Shown here: one piece after another, positions 34,659 through 43,505 of the stretch
Layout of the letters: every line of letters starts with the position of its first letter
Position numbering within the stretch: position 1 is the first letter of the stretch
Assembly: GCA_020851375.1 (NCBI GenBank)
Contig: JADZCV010000044.1
Coordinates: 124,001 to 188,000, forward strand
Length of the DNA stretch: 64,000 nt
Reading direction: 5' to 3'
Origin: Nitrospirota bacterium
Lineage (GTDB): Bacteria; Nitrospirota; 9FT-COMBO-42-15; HDB-SIOI813
Made by a program: the position numbers and the translations under genes
The notes under the pieces: generated by a model
The model's input: the letters and a program-made list of their open reading frames with translations, nothing else
The model's database searches: none
Told to the model about the DNA's origin: nothing

Positions 34659-35546
34659 ATGAATCCTGGTCAATCAGTATCCGTTGTTATCCCGGCAATG
34701 AATGAGGAAAAGGGCATCGGGAAGGTTATTAAAGGAGTTAAAAATATCCTGGGAGGAAACTGTGAGGTCATCGTTGTAAACGACGGTTCTAAAGACGGCA
34801 CTGAGAAGGCAGCGCTTGAGGCTGGTGCAACCGTCGTTAGCCATCCATATAATCTTGGAAACGGCGCAGCAGTTAAAAGCGGCCTGCGTGCAGCAAAAGG
34901 GGACATAATCGTTCTCATGGATGCTGATGGCCAGCACAAACCTGAAGACATACCAAGGCTTCTTGAACAGATTGGCCCCTATGAAATGGTAATCGGGGCA
35001 CGGACAAGTCAGTCTGAGACATCTGTTCACAGGGATATTGCCAATTCCATATATAACAGATTTGCAAGCTATCTTACCAAGAGAGAAATACCGGACCTTA
35101 CTTCCGGATTCAGGGCAATTAAGGGAAAGATTGCAAAGCGATTTATATACCTGCTGCCAAACACCTTTTCTTATCCGACCACCCTTACACTCTCGCTGAT
35201 CAGGTCAGGACATAGTGTTACCTTTGTCCCTATTGTGGCACTAAAGAGGGAAGGCAAGAGCAAGATCAAGCTTCTCAAGGATGGAATCAGATTTTTCATG
35301 ATCATGCTCAAGATAGCAACGCTTTTTTCGCCTTCAAGGGTCTTTCTTCCTGTAAGCGCCTCCTTCTTTGTTGTCGGCATAGGATATTATATTTACACAT
35401 TCGTAACCACTCAGAGGTTTACAAACATGTCTGCGCTCCTGATTGGAAATGGTGTAATCATCTTTATGATGACCCTTATTGCCGAGCAGATAGCCCAGCT
35501 GCGGTTAGACCGGACAGAGGAATCGGAACAGGAAAATAAACTCTGA
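34659..35546 (+). CDS. GT2 family glycosyltransferase (dolichyl-phosphate mannose synthase-like)
   Basis: 295 residues. GT2 domain with VVIPAMNEEKGIGKVI, the VVNDGSKDGT nucleotide site, DADGQH metal motif and RTSQSETSVHRDIAN; then two C-terminal membrane helices (about 230-280). This layout fits polyprenyl-phosphate sugar synthases, which make lipid-linked sugars on the inner face of the membrane for GT-C enzymes such as the GT39 proteins further along. Sugar unknown. It begins a plus-strand run of glycan genes. Confidence 0.9.
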   Translation: MNPGQSVSVVIPAMNEEKGIGKVIKGVKNILGGNCEVIVVNDGSKDGTEKAALEAGATVVSHPYNLGNGAAVKSGLRAAKGDIIVLMDADGQHKPEDIPRLLEQIGPYEMVIGARTSQSETSVHRDIANSIYNRFASYLTKREIPDLTSGFRAIKGKIAKRFIYLLPNTFSYPTTLTLSLIRSGHSVTFVPIVALKREGKSKIKLLKDGIRFFMIMLKIATLFSPSRVFLPVSASFFVVGIGYYIYTFVTTQRFTNMSALLIGNGVIIFMMTLIAEQIAQLRLDRTEESEQENKL

Positions 35547-35566
35547 AACAAGGGAAAAGCTGGAAA

Positions 35567-36712
35567 TTGCGGGTTTGTTATTTCGGTACCTACTCACTTG
35601 AAGAAGGGTATCCCAGAAACAGGGTGATCATTGAAGGCCTCAGCAAGAACGGCATAGATGTTGTCGAATGTCATGAAGACCTCTGGGGCGGGACTTCAGA
35701 TAAACTTGCAGGCATTCAGGATGGTTTTTCCATCATCACGAAGCTCCTGCGGATCCTGCAGGTCTATTTCAGGCTAATCATTAAATACAGGGGTATCGGG
35801 AAACACGATGCCATCATTGTTGGTTATGCCGGCCATATAGACATATTTCTGGCAAAGTTACTGAACCTATTTAAAAGAAAACCCCTGATCTTTGATGTCT
35901 TCCTTTCAATATATGATACTGCAGTCGTAGACAGGGCAATAGTGCCATCAGGGTCTGTCAGGGCAAAACTGCTCCATATGACAGATGCGTGGTCCTGCTG
36001 GATTGCCGATGCAGTCTTGCTGGATACTCCTGCCCATATTGACTATTTTGTCAGTGAATTCAGCCTGCCTGCCGGGAAATTTCATGCAATACCCGTTGGC
36101 TCCTCGCTCCCTGTCAATAATACAAGCGGCCTTTCTTCAAGCAAGAACAATAAATTTACGGTCCTCTATTTCGGGTCTTATATACCTTTGCATGGGGTGG
36201 ATATTATCCTTAAGGCAGCAGGGATGCTTCAGGAAACAGATAATGGAACGGTTGGATTCACCCTTGTGGGAACCGGACAACTCCTGCCTGAGATGAAGGG
36301 GCTGGCCACAGGACTTGGGTTAAAGAATGTCACTTTTATAGACAGGTTTGTAAAAGAGTCTGAACTCGCAGGCCTTATCAGTAATGCTGATATCTGCCTT
36401 GGAATTTTCGGTAAGAGCGATAAGGCATTGAGGGTTATTCCGTGCAAGGTGTATAACTGTCTGGCAGCAGGAAAACCACTTATTACAGCAAGAACATTAG
36501 CTACAGACAGTGTCCTTACACACAATAAAAATGTATACTTTTGTGATCCCGGTGATCCGGCGTCGCTGGCAAAGGCTGTGCTTGCGTTAAAGGATAATGA
36601 ATCACTCAGAAATAAGATAGCGCAAAACGGTATGACGTATTTTAATAATAACTTTTCTGCTGATGCAATTGGCAGGAAGGTTGCAGAAATTATACAAGGC
36701 ATTGCAGATTGA
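35567..36712 (+). CDS. GT4 family glycosyltransferase
   Basis: 381 residues with a GT-B fold: N-terminal RVCYFGTYSLEEGYPRNRVI, C-terminal donor domain with VLYFGSYIPLHGVDIILKAA, the ADICLGIFGKSDKALRVIPCKVYN stretch and GKPLITARTLA. The E-x7-E motif common in GT4 is partly changed. The start is a TTG 20 bases after the GT2 stop, with AAGGGA upstream; the first strand of the fold begins at once, so no later start fits. The likely role is transfer of one sugar to a lipid-linked intermediate. Confidence 0.88.
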   Translation: MRVCYFGTYSLEEGYPRNRVIIEGLSKNGIDVVECHEDLWGGTSDKLAGIQDGFSIITKLLRILQVYFRLIIKYRGIGKHDAIIVGYAGHIDIFLAKLLNLFKRKPLIFDVFLSIYDTAVVDRAIVPSGSVRAKLLHMTDAWSCWIADAVLLDTPAHIDYFVSEFSLPAGKFHAIPVGSSLPVNNTSGLSSSKNNKFTVLYFGSYIPLHGVDIILKAAGMLQETDNGTVGFTLVGTGQLLPEMKGLATGLGLKNVTFIDRFVKESELAGLISNADICLGIFGKSDKALRVIPCKVYNCLAAGKPLITARTLATDSVLTHNKNVYFCDPGDPASLAKAVLALKDNESLRNKIAQNGMTYFNNNFSADAIGRKVAEIIQGIAD

Positions 36713-36727
36713 ACCTGATTAAACCAG

Positions 36728-36856
36728 GCTTATGAAAACGTCATTCCCGCGTAAGCGGGAATCCAGACCGAGGCTTGATTCTGGATTCCCACTCCCCGCT
36801 TAAATCCTGCGGGGACAGGTTCCGCGGGAATGACGGGTATACAGGGGCATTTTTGG
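36728..36856. repeat. GTCATTCCC/GGGAATGAC hairpin repeat, copy R3
   Basis: GTCATTCCCGCGTAAGCGGGAATCCAGA, GATTCTGGATTCCCAC, a ATCCTGCGGGGACAGG segment and GGGAATGACGGGTATACAGGGGCATTTTTGG directly before a GTG start codon. Confidence 0.85.
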
Positions 36857-37606
36857 GTGAAAAAACATATTCAAACCATCGGTAGTGTGGAAAAACAGGG
36901 ATCGGCTTACAGGAATTACCTCAACAGGGTCGTTGGCGGGAAATCATGCCTTGACCTGCTTCGCTACGAGTTGATCACAGGTTTGTTAGGGGGGATACCG
37001 GGCGCTGCAGGCACGTTTCTTCGTTTGTACTGTTATCGCTTTATTATGAACCTGACTGGCAGGGTTTTCCTCGGCAAAGATATATCCATCCGGTGTCCTG
37101 GAAATATTACCGTCGAAGAGGGGTGTTTTATTGATGATGCCGTACGTCTGGATGCAAAGACAGGCGGCAGTGGTTACATACGAATACGTAAACACTCTGT
37201 AATAAGGTCCTTTACGCTGATATCCACAGGCGGGGACGATGGTTTTGTGGACATTGGGGCTAATTGTTTTATTGGTCAGGCATGTCAGCTTCATGGGTAT
37301 GGAGGCATTAAGATCGGCAACAATGTACTTCTCGCAGGGCAGGTCTTTGTGACTGCCTCAAGTCACGTCACTGCGAGGGTTGATGTCCCTATCAAGGATC
37401 AGGGGATTACAATCGAAGGGGTTGAGATAGGCGATGGGTGCTGGATTGGCGCCGGGGTTACTATTTTGGATGGCGTAAAAATAGGAGAGGGTTCTGTTGT
37501 TGGCGCAGGGGCTGTGGTTACCGGCAGTATACCCCCTTTTAGTGTTGCAGTCGGAATTCCTGCAAGGGTAATCCAGGAAAGATCGGAGAGCATCAGTGGC
37601 AAATAA
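36857..37606 (+). CDS. left-handed beta-helix acyltransferase
   Basis: 249 residues from GTG 36857. Hexapeptide-repeat coils are clear in the C-terminal half (IDIGANCFIGQACQL, IGNNVLLAGQVFVTASSH, IGDGCWIGAGVTILDGVKIGEGSVVGAGAVV), typical of sugar O- or N-acetyltransferases such as colanic acid WcaF-like enzymes. An ATG at 36830 opens the same frame but lies inside the repeat; GTG 36857 has AGGGG nine bases upstream and matches the spacing in two other repeat-started genes. It overlaps the methyltransferase gene by 11 bases. Confidence 0.87.
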   Translation: MKKHIQTIGSVEKQGSAYRNYLNRVVGGKSCLDLLRYELITGLLGGIPGAAGTFLRLYCYRFIMNLTGRVFLGKDISIRCPGNITVEEGCFIDDAVRLDAKTGGSGYIRIRKHSVIRSFTLISTGGDDGFVDIGANCFIGQACQLHGYGGIKIGNNVLLAGQVFVTASSHVTARVDVPIKDQGITIEGVEIGDGCWIGAGVTILDGVKIGEGSVVGAGAVVTGSIPPFSVAVGIPARVIQERSESISGK

Positions 37607-38366
37607 CAAGGGTAAAGAGGTCCACTATGGCACATGGGAGATCGGCGGCCCAAGGCATTTTTACAGGGAGGGGCTGATATTGGAAAACCTCCGCAAATGC
37701 CTCCCTTCAGGCCGTATTCTTGATGTCGGATGCGGTACCGGAAGCCTGATGGCCAAACTTGCCCTGCAGGGCTATCATGTATATGGAATAGACATGTCTG
37801 ACGAGTGTCTTCGTGTTACCGCGGAACGGATGAAGCGCCTGTCACCTGGCATCACGGCTGAGGTCAGGCGCGGCAGTGCATTGGAGGCAGATTATCCTGA
37901 CAGGTTTTTTGATGCCATAATTGCGGCTGAGGTGCTGGAACACCTGGAAGAAGACCATAAGGCTGTCCGGGAGTTCAGCAGATTATTGCGGCCAGGCGGC
38001 CTCTGCCTGATAACTGTCCCATCAAACCAGCGTTTATGGGATAAGTGGGACGAAATGGCAGGGCATAAGCGCAGATACTCCAGGGAAGACATCACAAGAC
38101 TTTTTACTGATCAATCTTTTTCTGTTGAAAAAATATTCACCTGGGGATTTCCACTGATGCGCTTTTATCACCGCATCGTCTTTCTCATGTGGGCCCGGCA
38201 CATAGATAAAAAAAGCGGCGGGAAGATATCATGTGATGATAGAGCAACGAGGATCGGACTGAGCCGCTGGACCACTTTGATACTGGGGAACCTCTTTCGC
38301 ATTGACAACATCTTCAGTTCATTACCGTGGGGTATAGGAATGCTGCTCGTAGCCAGAAAAAGATAA
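37596..38366 (+). CDS. class I SAM-dependent methyltransferase
   Basis: 256 residues from a GTG inside the end of the acyltransferase gene. SAM-binding motif I ILDVGCGTGSL (about 41-51), motif II VYGIDMSDECL, and DAIIAAEVLEHLEEDHKAV give a Methyltransf_11-type fold. The C-terminal part (KIFTWGFPLMRFYHRIVFLMWA) is hydrophobic and may touch the membrane. A lipid or glycan precursor is a plausible substrate given the neighbours, but nothing fixes it. Confidence 0.87.
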   Translation: MANNKGKEVHYGTWEIGGPRHFYREGLILENLRKCLPSGRILDVGCGTGSLMAKLALQGYHVYGIDMSDECLRVTAERMKRLSPGITAEVRRGSALEADYPDRFFDAIIAAEVLEHLEEDHKAVREFSRLLRPGGLCLITVPSNQRLWDKWDEMAGHKRRYSREDITRLFTDQSFSVEKIFTWGFPLMRFYHRIVFLMWARHIDKKSGGKISCDDRATRIGLSRWTTLILGNLFRIDNIFSSLPWGIGMLLVARKR

Positions 38367-38392
38367 CCTCATAAGAAGACACAAGCAACTTA

Positions 38393-39322
38393 ATGAAAAT
38401 TCCCTATAAAAAACTTACAGGCATAATATTAGTTATAATCATATGTTATTTCCTGGGAGCTGCCTTCTATAAAGAGTGGGACAACCTGTCCAAATATAAT
38501 TGGTCCCCCCAGCCTGTCTGGCTTGTGATTTCTATCCCCGCTATAATTTTTGCCTACGTATTCTGTGGCATTGGCTGGACAATAATTTTGCAAATGATCG
38601 GTGTAAAGATAGGGAAGGCTAAAGGGACAATAATATTTTTATTATCTTTATTCGGAAGATACATCCCCGGCGGCATCTGGTCGGCCCTCGGAAGACTATA
38701 CCTGTGCAGGCTTGAAGGGATTCCAGACTCTAAATCAGGGATCAGCATCCTGCTGGAACAGGCTTATCCGGTTGTAGCCGCATGTATTGTGTTTGTTTTT
38801 TCACTCCTTTTCTGGCCTGCGGCAGATTTGCTGGTAAAGGTATTGCCCCTGATCTTTATCCTGCCGGTATTTGTCTTGTTCCTCCACCCAAAACCATTTC
38901 TTAAAATTGTGAATCCTGTTCTGGCATGGGCCGGCAAAAAACCGGTTAAGATATCCCTCTCTTTTAAGGATATGTTATTACTAACCTGTTACTATTCCTG
39001 CTACTGGATAATAACAGGCACTGCCTTTTATTTTTTTGTTAATGCATTTTATACTTTGGAACTAATCCACATCCCAATACTGGCAGGTATTTTTGCTATT
39101 TCATTTACAGCAGGATATCTGGCGTTCATTACGCCTGCAGGCCTTGGTGTACGTGAGGGGCTGCTCTCGGTTCTGCTCAGTCAGTTTTTACCTGCATCTG
39201 TAGCTATTGGTCTGTCGTTTTTATCGAGACTGTGGCTTATCGGCATTGAGATCCTTATTTTGATGGCACTTCTTATTAATCCCAAGACGAGAAAAATGAC
39301 TAAAACTGCGATTGGGTTATAG
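38393..39322 (+). CDS. flippase-like membrane protein (UPF0104/LPG synthase TM family)
   Basis: 309 residues with about eight membrane helices. Matches the lysylphosphatidylglycerol synthase transmembrane superfamily (GRYIPGGIWSALGRLYLCRLEG, a GLGVREGLLSVLLSQFLP segment near the C-terminus), many members of which stand alone in polysaccharide loci. Lipid-linked sugar flipping has been proposed for some; not shown here. The stop overlaps the convergent gene by six bases. Confidence 0.83.
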   Translation: MKIPYKKLTGIILVIIICYFLGAAFYKEWDNLSKYNWSPQPVWLVISIPAIIFAYVFCGIGWTIILQMIGVKIGKAKGTIIFLLSLFGRYIPGGIWSALGRLYLCRLEGIPDSKSGISILLEQAYPVVAACIVFVFSLLFWPAADLLVKVLPLIFILPVFVLFLHPKPFLKIVNPVLAWAGKKPVKISLSFKDMLLLTCYYSCYWIITGTAFYFFVNAFYTLELIHIPILAGIFAISFTAGYLAFITPAGLGVREGLLSVLLSQFLPASVAIGLSFLSRLWLIGIEILILMALLINPKTRKMTKTAIGL

Positions 39323-40912
39323 CCGGCCTTTCCAACCGTACCACACAATTTTTTGTGATTCTTCTTCCTTTTTGCTGTAATCACGAAAATGGCCATTCAG
39401 ATATAATAATAGAATATCTTTTCCAGAGTCATACGAGTGGAAAAACTCTCCATAACTGGAAAACCAACTGACAGGAACATTGCCCTTTGGCTTGCCAGGG
39501 TACAGGTAATAGACCTCCATCCGCGGGTTGTTATAGAAGAGTTTCAGCAGATGCTCTCCAATGAAGTGGAGTTTATACTCCTCGCCACCGGGACTGGCAG
39601 AAACATATACATCGCTGTAGTAGCTGGCAATGAATACATTTGAATTTTGCCCAATTTCCGGCGCTATATGTTTAATCTCATATAACATAGTGGCCAGCCG
39701 TGCAGAATCTGCTGTCCTGAGGTAACCGCCAGTCCAGATACGGTCTTTATATTTCAACTGTATAACCTGCCAGTTTAAAAAGAGGTACACTAATAATGCC
39801 AGGATAGCTACAGGTTTATATAATGCATTTCTCTTTGTGAAGATTGTTACACCATGCGATACAAAGACCCCGATGAGAAGATACGAAGGAATTATCGTAT
39901 AATGAACCGCATACCTGCCGGGCTGCAGTAACATCGGTGATATCGTAATAGTGAACCATATTAGCGCCAGTGTCATCTGATTCCGCAGATTTCTGTTGTT
40001 CAACGCAGCGATACAAATAATGAATATTATGAAACCGGCATATAACTCAAGAAAATTGGCATACTGCAGCTGGCTCTTAAAAGGGAGAGTATAATGGTAT
40101 CCCAGCAGGCTGTACGCAATATATATGAAGAAGCGGATGGGAATTAAAAAATCTATTTGCAGTCTGCTCGGGAAACCCGCAGTTTGCTGCAGGGTCATTC
40201 TCCAGACAACAAAGAGACATGTCACAACCAATGGGAATATGAGATGCCTCATTTTATTAAGTTCAATTTTGCCTTTTAAGACGACCAAATGATGATAGCA
40301 AAAGACCAGGATAAGTAATCCAAACAGGGTGACTGCAATTTCCTTGCACAGAAAGGACAGGATATAGAACAGATAGACAAAGAAAAGGTGGACCCGCCTT
40401 CCGCCCTTCAGATATTTAAAGTAGAATAGAAGGCTGGAAATCATGGTCGTCTGGACTAGTAAATCTGCGCTTCCTGCTACGGAATAGGCCAGAAGCGCAT
40501 AGTGGTAATCCCGTACCCCATACAACAGCGCTGACAGGGATGCGGTGATCTTATTTTTGAAAATGGTTTGAATCAGAAAGAAGAACAGAATGGTATTAAG
40601 GATATGAAGAAACAGATTGACAAGATGATACCCAAAGGGGTTCAGGGCAAAGACCTTTAACAAAAAAGCCGGATAAAGCATCACAGAAAGCGGCCTGTAG
40701 GCCAGGTCAAAAGTACTCGGAGTGGTCAGTATCGTTGTCAGGTAATCTATCTTTGAGGATGAAATACCGAGGGTTTTTTCAGCGCCATAGAGGATGGTGA
40801 GGTCGTCATTGATAAAGAAGAGTCTCAGCAGGGGACTGAAGCAGAAAATGATTAAGGCTATTGCGATGACGATTAAGGCAGCAGATGAAGGTTGTTTCAG
40901 GATATTGCGCAA
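39317..40912 (-). CDS. polytopic membrane protein, GT-C glycosyltransferase-like
   Basis: 531 residues with about ten membrane helices and a C-terminal soluble domain of some 110 residues. The FFINDDLTILYGAE loop after the first helix resembles the acidic catalytic loop of GT-C enzymes that use polyprenyl-phosphate sugars, and HLVNLFLHILNTILF is shared with TPR-linked members such as the protein at 43483. No closer family name is justified. The start is TTG 40912, since a stop lies just upstream in frame. It is the only minus-strand gene in this block. Confidence 0.72.
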   Translation of the reverse strand: MRNILKQPSSAALIVIAIALIIFCFSPLLRLFFINDDLTILYGAEKTLGISSSKIDYLTTILTTPSTFDLAYRPLSVMLYPAFLLKVFALNPFGYHLVNLFLHILNTILFFFLIQTIFKNKITASLSALLYGVRDYHYALLAYSVAGSADLLVQTTMISSLLFYFKYLKGGRRVHLFFVYLFYILSFLCKEIAVTLFGLLILVFCYHHLVVLKGKIELNKMRHLIFPLVVTCLFVVWRMTLQQTAGFPSRLQIDFLIPIRFFIYIAYSLLGYHYTLPFKSQLQYANFLELYAGFIIFIICIAALNNRNLRNQMTLALIWFTITISPMLLQPGRYAVHYTIIPSYLLIGVFVSHGVTIFTKRNALYKPVAILALLVYLFLNWQVIQLKYKDRIWTGGYLRTADSARLATMLYEIKHIAPEIGQNSNVFIASYYSDVYVSASPGGEEYKLHFIGEHLLKLFYNNPRMEVYYLYPGKPKGNVPVSWFSSYGEFFHSYDSGKDILLLYLNGHFRDYSKKEEESQKIVWYGWKGRL

Positions 40913-40973
40913 GGGTCTCTGAGTTTCTTGTGGTTACGGTCATCACCTGCTCTTAATTAAGGTTAAATTGTAC

Positions 40974-41023
40974 AGATTAAAGATTAAAGGAAGATTAAAA
41001 GAAGATTAGAAAAAGATTAGAAG
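40974..41023 (+). repeat. AGATTAAAGG/AGATTAGAA low-complexity tandem
   Basis: Six imperfect units built on AGATTA(A/G)A with A-rich spacers. The 388-base gap between the genes at 40912 and 41301 holds this tract, a promoter and a GTCATTCCC repeat, and no gene that I can see. Confidence 0.65.
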
Positions 41024-41044
41024 GGTGGTAGATTTTTTCCTGCC

Positions 41045-41073
41045 TTGATAGTCTTGAGCATATTACCTATAAT
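41045..41073 (+). promoter_or_regulatory. sigma70-type promoter for the YfhO-family gene
   Basis: TTGATA (41045-41050), exactly 17 bases, perfect TATAAT (41068-41073). The leader to GTG 41301 would be about 220 bases and contains the repeat at 41115-41260. Confidence 0.65.
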
Positions 41074-41114
41074 ATTTTGGACTACATGCCAGGCTATGGA
41101 TGCCTGTATAGCTA

Positions 41115-41260
41115 AACCGTCATGAGCCTCAGGCTTACAAAGGTTAATGAAAACGTCATTCCAGCGTATGCGGGATTCCAGACCGTGGGCTTGATTCTGG
41201 ATTCCCACTTCCGTTGGAATGACGGGTGAACAGGAGCATTTTCAGGTTAACCGTAGAGGA
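41115..41260. repeat. GTCATTCCC/GGGAATGAC hairpin repeat, copy R4
   Basis: AACCGTCATGAGCCTCAGGC, GAAAACGTCATTCCAGCG, a GGGATTCCAGA half, GATTCTGGATTCCCAC, then GGAATGACGGGTGAACAGGAGCATTTTCAGG. Here the base after the usual tail is T, not G, so the repeat-end GTG is lost (GTT). Confidence 0.85.
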
Positions 41261-41300
41261 ATGGGGAGGTGGATATGCAATCTTTCAGGGAGGAAGGAAC

Positions 41301-43505
41301 GTGCCTGCCGCTTTGATGTCTAAGGACTTCTGGAAATCAATGGCCGTCATCCTGCTCCTGACGCTTGTGGGGTATGGTTTTCTCTGGAAGCCTGGAAATA
41401 CCCTGTATTCGCCGTATTCCGATTTCATAGCCGAGCATGTCTCAACCAAACAGGTCCTGTATGATTCCATCCATCAGGGCTGGGGAATCCCCTTCTGGCG
41501 GAACGATCAATTTTCAGGTTACGCGGGACTGATAAACCCCATAGCCCAATACACATATCCGCTCCACTTCTTATTTTATCTCCTTCCTCCTCTTGCAGCC
41601 GTTGGGGGAACCTTCTTTCTCCACTTTCTGGTCTCTGCACTGGCCTACTATGCTGTGGCCGCATCACTGGGACTGGGGTTCTGGCCGCGCCTGATGATGG
41701 CTGCCGCAGGACTCTTCAGTTTCAAGCTGATTGTTGCCGTTTATGCAGGATGGCTCCCCAACATCCCGGTCGTCGTCTGCCTGCCTCTGCTCTTTGCAGC
41801 CTTATTTTATCTTGTGAAGAAGCCGTCCCTTGCTTCATCCCTGATCCTGGCAGCAGCCGGAGGTCTTTGCCTTCACTCAGGCCACCTGCAGCTCCTCTAC
41901 TACACATTCTGGTTCCTGCTGGCATGGATTCTAATCCACGCAGCAAGACAAGTCCGGACAAAAAATACCAGGGTATTGGGACCTTTGGTTTTATTTCTGG
42001 CGATCAGCGCCATCCTGGCCGCCGGCATCTCGGCTTATCTCCTGTGGCCGCTCGCTGCAGAGGCGACGCTCATCTCGAGGAGTGAGACGAACTATGCATT
42101 TTTTCTTGGCGGCCATGCCTTGGAACCCAGGCAACTCCTCACATTCCTCTTCCCCGAGGCGCTTGGAACACCGCTGGACGGGAGCTACCAGCGCCGTGAG
42201 TTATGGGAAGACGCTGCATATTTCGGCCTGATCCCCCTGCTGCTGGCAGGAGCTGGAACAGTACTTGGGTGGAGACGGGCATACACGAAGTATCTGGCAG
42301 TCAGTTTCGCAGCAACCGTGTTCCTGTCAATGGATAGCCCTGTCATTCACTTTATTTATGATTATCTGCCCGGATTCAGGCTCTTTCGCATCCCGGGGCG
42401 GTTTCTTTTCCTCAGTACGTTTTTTGGAATTGCCCTGGCCGGCATCGGACTCGACACGCTAATGGAGAGGATAAAAAGGAAAACAAGGGGTTTCAATCCT
42501 GCGACCATCCTCGCCGTCATAATAATCGCCCTTATTTCCGCCGAGGGGATAAGCTACGCGTGGCGGTACCTGACGATGGTTCCTTACGAAAAGGCAGTGC
42601 CGCACACAGCATACCAGAGATACCTGTCTGATGACCGCTCCCTCTTCCGTGTCGCTCCGGTCTTTCGTCCAACGGTCTTATACGGCTGGGCAGCGCCGAT
42701 GGGGCTTCAGTTGGTGACGGGATATGATTCGTTCAATTATCAACATTACAATGCCTACTTTGACCTTTTACGCTGGGGCAGGATCGAGCGCACTGCCGCA
42801 CGGGTATGGAATGATCTGATCCCGGCGCCTGGCCCCTCTCTTCCACGGCTGACTGCCAGGACAGACATGCTGGACACCCTGAATGTGAAATACCTGATCT
42901 CTCCGGTCCCGCTGGATATTCCCAACAACCGCTATGAACTGGCAGAGGTGTTTCCGAATCAGCCGGCATTCGTCTTCTATCAGGGGGAGAGGCGTACTGA
43001 TATCTATCTTTACCGGAATCAACACTTCCTTCCCAGGGCATTCTGGACAGAAAGGGTGATTCAGGCAGATGATGAAGAGGCCGCTATCCGCCAAATACAG
43101 CAGCACAACCTTTCCTCTGCGGCGGTGGTGGAGGGGGGAATTAAAGATATCGCATACCCTGTACCGCAGGGGGGGGGTGGTGTTGAAATTACGGAGACCC
43201 GAAACGGCTATCTCAACATGAACCTCAATCGTCCCACAGAGGGATACCTTGTGATCAGCGAGGTCTGGCATCCAGGCTGGCGTGCAAGTCTCGATGGACA
43301 TGAGGTCCATCTCTACCGCACAAACCTGGCACTCCTTGGGCTGCCGGTTCCGCCTGGACAGCATCAACTTATTCTGGAATTTCGCCCCTTGCGATGGATA
43401 GAAGGGCTCACGACAAGCATTGTTTCAGGCGCACTCTTTGTAATATTAGCGATAGGCGTTCTGATAAGAGTCTTTTTAAACTCTATTGGGCTGAGTCACG
43501 AATAG
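41301..43505 (+). CDS. YfhO family membrane protein
   Basis: 734 residues. About 13 membrane helices and a large C-terminal extracytoplasmic domain; IYDYLPGFRLFRIPGRFLFL and the terminal VISEVWHPGWRASLDGHEV and LLGLPVPPGQHQLILEFRP are diagnostic of YfhO proteins. Bacillus YfhO is linked to lipoteichoic acid glycosylation, so a GT-C-like role in glycan transfer is likely. The frame extends back to a repeat-derived GTG at 41226, but GTG 41301 has GGAGGAAGGA at ideal spacing and is preferred. Its codon use looks GC-richer than the sugar genes before it. It overlaps the convergent TPR gene by 23 bases. Confidence 0.87.
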   Translation: MPAALMSKDFWKSMAVILLLTLVGYGFLWKPGNTLYSPYSDFIAEHVSTKQVLYDSIHQGWGIPFWRNDQFSGYAGLINPIAQYTYPLHFLFYLLPPLAAVGGTFFLHFLVSALAYYAVAASLGLGFWPRLMMAAAGLFSFKLIVAVYAGWLPNIPVVVCLPLLFAALFYLVKKPSLASSLILAAAGGLCLHSGHLQLLYYTFWFLLAWILIHAARQVRTKNTRVLGPLVLFLAISAILAAGISAYLLWPLAAEATLISRSETNYAFFLGGHALEPRQLLTFLFPEALGTPLDGSYQRRELWEDAAYFGLIPLLLAGAGTVLGWRRAYTKYLAVSFAATVFLSMDSPVIHFIYDYLPGFRLFRIPGRFLFLSTFFGIALAGIGLDTLMERIKRKTRGFNPATILAVIIIALISAEGISYAWRYLTMVPYEKAVPHTAYQRYLSDDRSLFRVAPVFRPTVLYGWAAPMGLQLVTGYDSFNYQHYNAYFDLLRWGRIERTAARVWNDLIPAPGPSLPRLTARTDMLDTLNVKYLISPVPLDIPNNRYELAEVFPNQPAFVFYQGERRTDIYLYRNQHFLPRAFWTERVIQADDEEAAIRQIQQHNLSSAAVVEGGIKDIAYPVPQGGGGVEITETRNGYLNMNLNRPTEGYLVISEVWHPGWRASLDGHEVHLYRTNLALLGLPVPPGQHQLILEFRPLRWIEGLTTSIVSGALFVILAIGVLIRVFLNSIGLSHE

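Noticed and set aside
41226-41300. GTG 41226 as start of the YfhO-family gene, extending it by 25 residues
   Set aside because: The extra residues come from the repeat and have no hydrophobic or family match; GTG 41301 has a far better ribosome site.
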